Shown here piece by piece: positions 1 through 5,991 of a stretch of 7,931 nt of DNA. The notes beneath the pieces were generated by a model, which worked only from the letters and a program-made list of their open reading frames with translations, did no database searches and had not been told where the DNA came from. This DNA is from Chloroflexi bacterium CG23_combo_of_CG06-09_8_20_14_all_45_10 (GTDB lineage: Bacteria > Chloroflexota > Dehalococcoidia > GIF9 > AB-539-J10). How positions within the stretch are numbered: position 1 is the first letter of the stretch; the number at the start of each line of letters is the position of its first letter. Position numbers and translations under genes: made by a program. The stretch is taken from NCBI GenBank assembly GCA_002772325.1, contig PCSL01000108.1, positions 1,494-9,424 of the forward strand, written 5' to 3'.

Positions 1-77
1 CAACTTATTCCCCTAAGCGCCGGAACCTCTGTCCGACCTGCTTTATACACTTTTGTTATACTCTCAAGCTCAACCAT
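1..77 (-). CDS. MacB/LolD-like ABC transporter ATP-binding protein, N-terminal fragment
   Basis: This is the first 25 codons of a gene that continues past the left edge of the window. The ATG at 77-75 opens a frame beginning MVELESITKVYKAG and continuing with TEVPALRGIS. That is the typical first beta-strand and A-loop (aromatic Y of KVYK) of MacB/LolD/YknY-type ATPases, in which a short acidic stretch is followed by ALRGIS/V. The Walker A motif would lie just beyond the edge. The start is three bases after the TGA of the adaptor gene (TGA-TAG-ATG), and a GGTGG just upstream can serve as ribosome binding site, so the two are almost certainly cotranslated. The expected role is energising tripartite-like or YknXYZ-like export with the adaptor. 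The identification rests on only 25 residues plus context. Confidence 0.8.
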   Translation of the reverse strand, partial: MVELESITKVYKAGRTEVPALRGIS

Positions 78-80
78 CTA

Positions 81-1307
81 TCAGCCACCGAACATCCTGA
101 AGGGCAACTGGGACTCAGGAAAGATTACACTTTCTCCTTCCGCCAGCCCGGATAGTACCTCAGTCTTTATCCCGTCGCTCAAGCCCAACTCAACTCGCCT
201 TTGCTCGACTTGTTCATTTGCAAGAACTTCCACCCACGGACTATCCCAACTACCCTGGATAGCTCGATTTGGTATCAGTAATACATTCTCGTGGCGGTCG
301 AGGATAATTTCAGCAGTGGCACTCATGCCATCTCTAAGCTCCTCATCAGGATTTTCCAAAGTTATAATGGTTTTGTAGGATACCACTCCTGTCTGAATCG
401 TTCCCGCTTGGGAGATAAAAGTTACCCTGCCCTTTACTTCTTTATCAGGCAGAGCATCTAAAATGATATCTGCCTCCTGTCCTAGCTTCACCTTGGAGAT
501 GTCTATCTCGTCAATAACGCCATTCATTTTTATCTCACTAGGGTCGATCAAGCAGATTGCCGGATTGGCGTATGTCATGGATGAAAGCTGTTGTCCTTCA
601 TTTATATAAATGTCAGCTACAATGCCATCAAAAGAAGCCGTGATTGTTGCCTTGCTTAATTCAACCCTGGCCTTGGCTAACTCCAGCTTGGCTATATCCA
701 GGGCTGCCTTAGCTCCATCTACCTGTAGCTCCGCTAATTTAACCGAAAGAGGCACTGCCCATGTTCTGGATTGCGATTTCTTCTGTGCCTTAGTTATACT
801 CGACTCAACCAGTTCCAATAGGGCCTGTGCCTCCTCAGTTTTCCCTTGCTCCAGAAGTTCCTGAGCCTCTTTTAAGTTATTTCCGGCCTCCTCCAAAGCC
901 AGCCACGCCCCCGGTAAATCGGTAGCGTAAATACTGGTATAATGAGGATAGATCGTTTGCACTAGCTTATTTTCTGCCATTTCGTATTCAATCTGTGCTG
1001 CTTCACATCTATCCTGTGCCATTTCTACACTTAATTCCAAGGAGCTAGCTTCTAACTTGGCTAGCAGTTGGCCTTTTACTACCCTATCCCCCTCATCCAC
1101 CAGCACCTCAGCCACCATGCCCGTGGTGCCGAAAGATAAATCCGTCTTGTGTGGCATTTCTAAGTTGCCACTGACAGAAACACTTATGGTCAAGTCACCT
1201 CGGGTAACCTGAGCGGTTTCTTGAGCATTGCTTTCTGAACTAGCACAACCAGTGAAAACCACACCAACTAAACAGACTGCTATTATTAGACTTAGCCATT
1301 TCTTCAT
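81..1307 (-). CDS. MacA/YknX-like efflux adaptor (membrane fusion protein), predicted lipoprotein
   Basis: This 408-residue periplasmic/extracytoplasmic adaptor would link a MacB-type ABC transporter to its substrate. It has a lipoprotein signal: MKKWLSL, a hydrophobic stretch, then the lipobox FTGC with the lipidated Cys at residue 21. The first half of the biotinyl-lipoyl domain lies at about 60-87 (GMVAEVLVDEGDRVVKGQ). A long charged alpha-helical hairpin spans about 95-220. The second lipoyl half is about 220-245 (ATITASFDGIVADIYINEGQ). The beta-barrel is about 255-300 and the membrane-proximal domain follows (DGMSATAEI, LLIPNRAI). I chose the ATG at 1307 because it sits directly before the signal peptide and has an AGAAGGGG about 11 nt upstream; longer in-frame starts add residues ahead of the signal. 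It follows the AbrB gene by 103 bp and is followed by the ABC ATPase after 3 bp, suggesting an AbrB-adaptor-ATPase operon. The substrate is unknown. Confidence 0.9.
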   Translation of the reverse strand: MKKWLSLIIAVCLVGVVFTGCASSESNAQETAQVTRGDLTISVSVSGNLEMPHKTDLSFGTTGMVAEVLVDEGDRVVKGQLLAKLEASSLELSVEMAQDRCEAAQIEYEMAENKLVQTIYPHYTSIYATDLPGAWLALEEAGNNLKEAQELLEQGKTEEAQALLELVESSITKAQKKSQSRTWAVPLSVKLAELQVDGAKAALDIAKLELAKARVELSKATITASFDGIVADIYINEGQQLSSMTYANPAICLIDPSEIKMNGVIDEIDISKVKLGQEADIILDALPDKEVKGRVTFISQAGTIQTGVVSYKTIITLENPDEELRDGMSATAEIILDRHENVLLIPNRAIQGSWDSPWVEVLANEQVEQRRVELGLSDGIKTEVLSGLAEGESVIFPESQLPFRMFGG

Positions 1308-1410
1308 TTTTGTTTTTACCCCTTCTCTATTTTGGCAAACCACTCATTATAACAGCAATTTTATAGAGTATCTGGCACAAATAACTGCACTATGTGTTTT
1401 GGTCAGGCTA

Positions 1411-1701
1411 TTAACCTCGATTGCCTTCTTTCTCTGTCCCAATATCAGCAGTTTCAGTTTCCTTGAGCAACTTGGTAAACTCAGTGAGTCGGCGGCTCAT
1501 GATGTTAAGCAACTCTTCCACTGCCTCAACCTTGACAAAGATAAGCCCCCTACCTCCAAAGTGACCAAAAACCAAAAGCTTGGTGCCAACATCTATGTCG
1601 AGTTCTCTTCGGGCATCGACTGGAATCACTACTTGTCCCCGTGGACCAACTGTGGTAGAACCAAAGCACTTACCTATTAGGCCTTTATGCTCCTGCTCCA
1701 T
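1411..1701 (-). CDS. AbrB/SpoVT-family transcriptional regulator
   Basis: This is a 96-residue DNA-binding protein. Residues 14-46 carry the swapped-hairpin AbrB fold, seen as GSTTVGPRGQVVIPVDARRELDIDVGTK (split here by the G-P-R-G-Q-V-V-I-P core) followed by a LLVFG strand. The rest is a charged helix rich in E, K and L (about 55-90), probably for oligomerisation. The ATG at 1701 has an excellent AGGAGG at 1712-1707 five nt upstream, and a near-consensus promoter lies immediately before it. As first gene ahead of the efflux adaptor and ATPase, it is likely a local regulator of that export operon and perhaps of itself. An antitoxin role is possible for this fold, but no toxin gene is adjacent. 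Confidence 0.88.
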   Translation of the reverse strand: MEQEHKGLIGKCFGSTTVGPRGQVVIPVDARRELDIDVGTKLLVFGHFGGRGLIFVKVEAVEELLNIMSRRLTEFTKLLKETETADIGTEKEGNRG

Positions 1702-1738
1702 ATTTGCCTCCTATAATAAGCTTTCTATTGAATTCAGT

Positions 1739-1768
1739 ATTATATGATTTTCCTTACTAGTTTGTCAA
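1739..1768 (-). promoter_or_regulatory. Sigma-70-type promoter of the AbrB-efflux operon
   Basis: On the minus strand TTGACA (1768-1763) is followed by an 18-nt spacer and TATAAT (1744-1739), both perfect matches to the bacterial housekeeping consensus. The predicted start of transcription is near 1732, giving a leader of about 30 nt that contains the AGGAGG of the AbrB gene. A second TTGACA (1813-1808) lies 45 bp further upstream without a good -10 partner; it could be part of an operator. Confidence 0.75.
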
Positions 1769-1922
1769 GTAGTAGAAATTTGATGACCTAGCTAAGCTTG
1801 ATTAAATTGTCAATCCCAATTGGTTTTTGCGCCAGGAGATTAACAGAACTTATTCAGATTTCCATTTATATCTTATTAATATGCCCACAACGTCTACTGG
1901 CTCGGGGATGGAAGCCGCAAAA

Positions 1923-2504
1923 TCACCGCTTGGTATCTGGATGCACAAGCTGCTGACCAAGATGGAAGGCGTCTTGCAAAGCCGTGGGGTGCTCCTTAAT
2001 CTGAGCTTTGCCATCAATTCCTCTGATTAACACGTCACCAGCATATTTCACGCCGATGGCATCGAAGAAATATTTTACCGTGAGCACTGCACCATCAAAG
2101 AGCCTCTTGCCCTGTGTAGCGCCCACCGAGATAAATGCTCCTCTCCTTATTCGGTTGTCCCCCTTCCCTATACCCAGCACATACCTTCTCACCCAAAGCG
2201 CCTGACATCTATCTACCATTGCCTTTGCCTGGCTGGTAATGCCGTAGAAGAATATTGGCGAAGCAAAAACAATGTGATCTGCTTCCAGAAGCTTCTCGTA
2301 GAGTCGCTGCATATCATCCTTAATGGCACATTGGCCGTCTTTGAGACAGGCATATATTTCTCGACATGGTGAGATTTTGAGTTCCGAAACTGCTACCTTT
2401 TCCGCCTCTGCTCCTCTCTCTTTAGCACCTGCTAGTGCTGCATCAAGTAAAATCTCAGTGTTGCTTTGCCTTCTGGGGCTACCCATGATACCTAATACTT
2501 TCAT
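1923..2504 (-). CDS. NADPH-dependent FMN reductase / iron-sulfur flavoprotein-like protein
   Basis: This 193-residue flavodoxin-fold protein is likely a cytoplasmic FMN-dependent redox enzyme or electron carrier of the Isf type found in anaerobes. It starts MKVLGIMGSPRRQSNTE, the FMN phosphate-binding loop (GSPR at 8-11 and the following S/N/T). It continues with a cysteine segment at 45-64 (SPCREIYACLKDGQC then AIKDDM), and with ASPIFFYGIT (81-90) and MVDRC (96-100), which form the rest of the flavin pocket. The ATG at 2504 has AAGGAG (2516-2511) six nt upstream and begins exactly at the first beta-strand; longer in-frame extensions lack homology. Three cysteines (47, 53, 59) remain where Isf proteins usually carry four, because the position of the usual second Cys is Ile50. 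The iron-sulfur cluster may therefore be altered or absent. It lies 152 bp downstream of the disrupted MetE/UROD-like gene. Confidence 0.87.
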   Translation of the reverse strand: MKVLGIMGSPRRQSNTEILLDAALAGAKERGAEAEKVAVSELKISPCREIYACLKDGQCAIKDDMQRLYEKLLEADHIVFASPIFFYGITSQAKAMVDRCQALWVRRYVLGIGKGDNRIRRGAFISVGATQGKRLFDGAVLTVKYFFDAIGVKYAGDVLIRGIDGKAQIKEHPTALQDAFHLGQQLVHPDTKR

Positions 2505-2896
2505 GTTACGCTCCTTACTAGAGATGGGAGAATTATTGTTGCATCTCCTGCTTCCCAACCGCTCTAATGTTTATTTTACACTAAATTGCCAAAAACCTTG
2601 GCCGAGAAATCAAACTGTCAGCAAAGGCAGCTTCTACAATCGGCACTCTACCTTTTTCACAAACCATACTTATCTCTCAGTATGTGAGAGAGCTCTGGTA
2701 AGAAGGCAAACGCTTTCTCAATAACCCCTTCCTCAACGCTGGAAACTTGCTCTCGTTCTGCTACCTGCCCGGTTATCTCGCCGCTAAAACCAGCCTGGAT
2801 AACATCTCTAAGACAGCACCTTGCCGGCGCTACCAAAGCCTGCTCGGCAATCTGGTTCAAGGACAAACCTGTATTTTGCGAGATTACCTCCCAGTA

Positions 2897-2903
2897 ATCT
2901 GAA
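2897..2903. repeat. Target-site duplication, left copy
   Basis: ATCTGAA immediately precedes the element and matches the right copy at 3038-3044 exactly. On the minus strand it encodes the junction (Ser-Asp) of the restored methyltransferase-like frame, so one of the two copies is native gene sequence. Confidence 0.82.
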
Positions 2904-3037
2904 TAGGCTGTTTAATTTTGATTCCTTGTTCAATTTCAGCCATCTCAGAGGTATTTCACCCCCAGATTTTTGTAGTTGCCTGATTTATCAGGCACAGTCG
3001 CCCAATAAATTGGGCAACTACATTTTTAAACAGCCTC
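2904..3037. mobile_element. MITE-like non-autonomous insertion element (134 bp)
   Basis: The ends are perfect 11-bp inverted repeats, AGGCTGTTTAA at 2905-2915 and TTAAACAGCCT at 3026-3036, with weaker similarity continuing a few bases inward. The element is directly flanked by ATCTGAA on both sides (2897-2903 and 3038-3044), the expected target-site duplication. It has no ORF of note. Its right half holds a compound hairpin structure. Removing the element and one flank copy (141 bp) rejoins the host gene in frame, which fixes the boundaries to the base. No transposase is present in the window, so it would have been mobilised in trans; I do not recognise the donor IS family. Confidence 0.88.
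2971..3022. repeat. Compound double hairpin inside the mobile element
   Basis: An outer 10-bp inverted repeat (TGTAGTTGCC at 2971-2980 with GGCAACTACA at 3013-3022) encloses two tight hairpins. The first is TGCCTGAT/ATCAGGCA (2977-2984 and 2987-2994, 2-nt loop). The second is GCCCAAT/ATTGGGC (3000-3006 and 3009-3015, 2-nt loop). The arms overlap the outer repeat, so the DNA or RNA can fold as one long stem or as two side-by-side stems. The layout resembles palindromic repeats scattered through many bacterial genomes. Confidence 0.85.
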
Positions 3038-3044
3038 ATCTGAA
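3038..3044. repeat. Target-site duplication, right copy
   Basis: ATCTGAA immediately follows the element and is identical to 2897-2903. On the minus strand these bases are part of the Leu-Ser-Asp codons at residues 282-284 of the disrupted gene. Confidence 0.82.
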
Positions 3045-3894
3045 AGAATCGCCGCCAGTGTCGCTGGTGTCTCTATCGCCAGAGTTGCGGATTCTGTAGG
3101 GATAATGCCCCACGAGATGACCCCACCACGCTTGAGAAATTCGGCAACACTAGTAGCATACTCCCGGGGCATGAACTCAATCTGATAGGCATCGAAGGAT
3201 AGGATTTCCACTCCTAACTCCAGTAAGTAAGGCAAGTTCACATCAGCACATAGGTGCAGTCCTTTAGGACCCTCCAACCCTTGAAGAAAATTATAGTAAT
3301 CCTCCTTAGCATGTTGCTCGTTATACCCGGAAAGGCCACTGAATACATAACCTAGCCCTGGCTCATCCAGCCAGACAAAGGCATTAGGATTCCTCTTTCT
3401 AAGTTCCTGATACTGGATGTTGACTTTCTTTTGGATAAAATCGAATAAGACATCCCTTGCTTCACCGTTATAAATGATTGGCTTGAGGCTTTCATCAAGC
3501 ACCTTAAAGCCAAAACTCACTGGCCCAGTGACTTGCCCCCTGATAGCCTTATAACCTCGAAGCTCCTTAGAGAGGAATTTGTGAAATACTGCGGAATACT
3601 CTTTAGTGAGGGTGAAAGTCTCCGGGCGATCCATCTTCATAAAGTACCCGTCAAGTTCCTGTTCAAAACTTGCGGTATTGAATACGAGCCTCTCCTTATC
3701 AAAATCGATAGTTATACCAGGGAAATTTTGCGATACTTGAATATACATATCTTCGTAAATGCTCACGTTGGAAAGCTGTGGATAGAAGGGGATGTCCAGA
3801 CTTAAAGCAAGCTCAAGTGCCCGGTAAATGTCCCTATGGGGCATTATGCCCATAGCTGTGGTGCTACATCTTGCCTCAAATGCTATCATAGAAA

Positions 3895-5277
3895 TCAGCG
3901 AATCACCGAGGTTATAGAAGCAATGCCGGTAAGCACAGCACCGGTAATATAAGCATATTTAAGCCCAGAGACAAAGGGAGCAACTTGGGAGGCATCTAGA
4001 TAAGGCTGTGCTAGTATCTCTGGGGGCACGAAGCTATAAAGCACAGCTCCAGCGGTGGCAATGCCCAAGGCCATGCCTACATTTCGCATGGTAGCCAATA
4101 TTCCCGAAGCTGTGCCAAGATGAGGTTTAGGGGCATTACCCATGACAGTGCTGTTATTGGGAGATTGAAACATGCCTGTGCCTAAGCCAAATAATCCCAA
4201 TCTCCAGGCAACACTTAAAGCTGTCACCTGATAGCTGTCAGCAGTCAGCAGTTGGCTTAAGAGGACCAGGCTTAGAGCGCAGATTGCAGCCCCAGCGCAA
4301 GAAAGAAATCTAGAGCCAATTCGGTCAGAAAGGCTGCCGGCAAATGGCGCCACCACCAGAACTACCAAGGGAAAGGAAGTCATCACCAACCCCATTTCGT
4401 CAGGGGTGTAATGTAACGCCCTTTGAAGGTAAAAGGGTGTGACAAATACCAAGATATACTGGGACATGAAATTTAGCAAGGCACTCAAGTTAGCTAGAGA
4501 GAACAGGCGGTTGGAAAATAAGCCCAAGTGGAGCATGGGTTGAGTCGTGCTTTTCTCCCGAAAGATAAAGCCAACTGCACATAAGACAAATATGCAAGTG
4601 GAGCTTATGGAGAGGATGTCCCATTTATGAATTCGGTTGACCAAAAGGAGAAGGGATGATAAAGCTAAGAAAGCTAAGGCAGTCCCGGGAATATCTAGCC
4701 CGCCTGGCTTCCCCTTCTCCTCTGGTATAACCCGAGAGCCCCAGATGACCGCGGCAATGCCAATGGGCACGTTGATAAAGAATATAAAGCGCCATCCCAG
4801 GTGAGCAGTGATAAAGCCGCCTAGTGACGGGCCTATAGCTAAGCCCAGGGCTATCACGATAGCGTTGATACCTAGAGCCTTGCCTCGCTCGGCGTCAGGA
4901 AAAGCACGCACGATTATGGCATAAGGGACGGACATCATCATGCCTGCGGCTAAACCTTGAAGCGCCCGAAATATGATGAGCCAGTAGATGCTAGGTGATA
5001 AGCCGCATAGAGCCGAAGCGATGACAAAACTACCAAGACCGTAGAGATAAACCCTTTTATATCCCCAGATATCGCCTAGTCGACCATAAAACAGGAGCAA
5101 GCTGCTTATGGTGAGGAAATAAATCATGGGCACCCATTGGGCAGTGGCAATCTCAGCCTCAAAAAAATTGGCTACGGTGGGTAAAACTACATTGACGATG
5201 CTGCCATCAAGGGGTCCCATGATACCACCAAGCATCAAGGCTGAGAGCACTATCCACTTGTTTGAGCTAGCCGACAT
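3895..5277 (-). CDS. DHA2-family MFS drug:H+ antiporter (EmrB/QacA-like, 14 TM)
   Basis: This 460-residue inner-membrane transporter probably exports drugs or other amphipathic compounds in exchange for protons. MFS motifs are clear: LDGSIVNVVLP at 23-33 (motif D1 with the membrane-embedded Asp24), GRLGDIWGYKRV at 65-76 (motif A), GLAIGPSLGGF at 145-155 (the antiporter motif C), and WRFIFFINVPIG at 162-173. These are typical of the 14-helix DHA2 group. Hydrophobic segments continue to the C-terminus, and the length fits the family. The ATG at 5277 directly precedes the first helix; the ribosome site is weak (GGGAT) and an in-frame stop lies a few codons upstream, so no longer start is available. 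The gene ends five bases before the methyltransferase-like gene, suggesting cotranscription. Its 5' flank holds a repeat fragment. The substrate cannot be told from sequence. Confidence 0.93.
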   Translation of the reverse strand: MSASSNKWIVLSALMLGGIMGPLDGSIVNVVLPTVANFFEAEIATAQWVPMIYFLTISSLLLFYGRLGDIWGYKRVYLYGLGSFVIASALCGLSPSIYWLIIFRALQGLAAGMMMSVPYAIIVRAFPDAERGKALGINAIVIALGLAIGPSLGGFITAHLGWRFIFFINVPIGIAAVIWGSRVIPEEKGKPGGLDIPGTALAFLALSSLLLLVNRIHKWDILSISSTCIFVLCAVGFIFREKSTTQPMLHLGLFSNRLFSLANLSALLNFMSQYILVFVTPFYLQRALHYTPDEMGLVMTSFPLVVLVVAPFAGSLSDRIGSRFLSCAGAAICALSLVLLSQLLTADSYQVTALSVAWRLGLFGLGTGMFQSPNNSTVMGNAPKPHLGTASGILATMRNVGMALGIATAGAVLYSFVPPEILAQPYLDASQVAPFVSGLKYAYITGAVLTGIASITSVIR

Positions 5278-5354
5278 GGCTGTTATCCCATTGCTTTTAG
5301 GATTTAAAAAATGGGGCTCGGTCTACACACGGTGTTAGCAACGAGCAAAGCGTG

Positions 5355-5388
5355 GCAATCTCATGAAAAGCCACCATACCGAGATTGC
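5355..5388. repeat. Short REP-like inverted repeat upstream of the MFS gene
   Basis: GCAATCTC (5355-5362, counted from the G of GGCAATCTC) pairs with GAGATTGC (5381-5388) across an 18-nt loop. The right arm plus the next bases, GAGATTGCTTCG (5381-5392), occurs again exactly at 6481-6492 inside pyrK, so both come from one dispersed repeat family. It occupies the 143-bp gap between yjbQ and the MFS gene, where I saw no convincing promoter or terminator. Confidence 0.6.
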
Positions 5389-5420
5389 TTCGGCACCTTA
5401 TTCCTCGCAGCCAACATCCT

Positions 5421-5840
5421 TCATTCGCCCATGATCTGGAGCACCATCTTACGCGACCTGGGGCGATTATCAAAGTCGAGGAAAACTATCTGCTGCCAGG
5501 TGCCCAAAGTCAATCTTTTGTTTACAAAGGGTATGGTCAGCGAGGCGCCGAGCATAGAAGCACGCACATGGGAATGGCCGTTCCCATCTCCCCAAGTTTT
5601 GTTGTGCTCATAGGGGATATTTTGAGGTATTACTCTATCCCACATGCTTTCAAAATCAGAAAGAAGCCTTGGCTCATATTCGATAGTGGTTATCCCGGCT
5701 GTTGAGCCACTTGTGAACAGAGTTACTATGCCATTGTTTACCTCGGATTCCTCTACCTTCCTTGCTACTTGAGAGGTTATATCGAGGATGTCGCAATTTC
5801 CCTTTGTTTGCAATATGATATCTTTAGTAACTACGGTCAT
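5421..5840 (-). CDS. yjbQ: YjbQ/UPF0047 family protein
   Basis: This is a 139-residue soluble protein of the widespread YjbQ (UPF0047) family, whose E. coli member has been linked to a secondary thiamine-phosphate synthase activity; the physiological role is unsettled. Family signatures are TSGSTAGITTIEYEP at about 43-57, GHSHVRASMLG at 88-98 with the conserved His residues, and LTLGTWQQIVFLDFDNRPRSR at about 110-130 (given in pieces: GTWQQ, then FLDFD with acidic residues 122 and 124). Length matches the family. The ATG at 5840 is preceded by a strong GGAGG about seven nt upstream, which decides against a longer in-frame start at 5882 that would run into the repeat. The 116-bp palindrome begins 20 bp upstream of the start. 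It follows pyrK by about 150 bp, with no functional link evident. Confidence 0.92.
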   Translation of the reverse strand: MTVVTKDIILQTKGNCDILDITSQVARKVEESEVNNGIVTLFTSGSTAGITTIEYEPRLLSDFESMWDRVIPQNIPYEHNKTWGDGNGHSHVRASMLGASLTIPFVNKRLTLGTWQQIVFLDFDNRPRSRKMVLQIMGE

Positions 5841-5859
5841 ATTCCCACCTCCGACTGAG

Positions 5860-5975
5860 AAATCCCAAATTCTAAGTTCCAAACTCTAAACAATATCAAA
5901 ATCCAAATGTTCAAAACTGTTTTGGATTTAGATATTTGGATTTGTTTAGGATTTGGTGCTTAGGATTTAGAATTT
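5860..5975. repeat. 116-bp imperfect palindromic repeat in the yjbQ leader
   Basis: The left arm (from 5860) and the reverse complement of the right arm (from 5975) align almost along their whole length, with blocks such as AAATCC, CTAAG, CCAAA and CTAAACAA in the same order. The centre is the 13-bp palindrome CAAAACTGTTTTG (5912-5924). The sequence is built of AAATCCAAATT-like units. It fills nearly all the space between pyrK and yjbQ and would form a long hairpin in any read-through transcript, ending just before the yjbQ ribosome site. I know similar palindromes as dispersed elements in uncultured bacterial genomes, but cannot confirm copy number here. Confidence 0.82.
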
Positions 5976-5991
5976 TCCACATAGTGAGTCG

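Larger units (their letters stand above)
2657..3889 (-). pseudogene. MetE-C/UROD-fold methyltransferase-like gene interrupted by a small mobile element
   Basis: Two frames that belong to one gene lie either side of an insertion: 3889-3038 (284 codons) and 2896-2657 (79 codons plus TGA). Joining them gives 363 residues, a normal length for core-MetE/UROD-like proteins. MetE-like signs are LDEPGLGY (DEP at 175-177, homocysteine-pocket motif in MetE), LHLCAD (His212-x-Cys214, first two zinc ligands), ISWGIIPT at about 258-265, and APARCCL after the insertion (Cys311 or Cys312 as third zinc ligand). The protein ends in DKYGL, typical of the family. The expected role is zinc-dependent methyl transfer to a thiol such as homocysteine, but this is family inference. 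As it stands, translation ends after 287 residues (native to Asp284, then EAV from the element), losing the third ligand. The start ATG is 5 nt past the MFS stop codon, with only a weak ribosome site, suggesting coupling. The C-terminal half has no start with a ribosome binding site. Confidence 0.88.

Noticed and set aside
610..864. Plus-strand ORFs opposite the adaptor and other genes
   Set aside because: All plus-strand frames here, including those at 1228-1680, 2323-2724 and 5311-5705, lie across well-supported minus-strand genes or repeats and show no family motifs or ribosome sites.
1814..1840. Possible terminator (CCAATTGG followed by T-run on the plus strand)
   Set aside because: The arms are only four bases, and no plus-strand gene precedes it; it does not fit the end of any minus-strand gene either.
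2581..2667. 28-codon ORF on the minus strand (MVCEKGRVPIVE...) overlapping the end of the disrupted gene
   Set aside because: The peptide looks protein-like, but it is short, lacks a ribosome binding site, overlaps another frame and has no recognisable family. It was not supported enough to call.
2657..2866. Stand-alone 69-residue gene starting at a TTG codon
   Set aside because: The frame is the C-terminal part of the disrupted methyltransferase-like gene. The TTG is an internal Leu codon with no ribosome site, and the frame joins exactly to the upstream half when the element is removed.
5841..5882. Longer yjbQ start upstream of 5840
   Set aside because: It would place the strong GGAGG inside the coding region and add residues encoded by the palindromic repeat; family length fits the shorter form.
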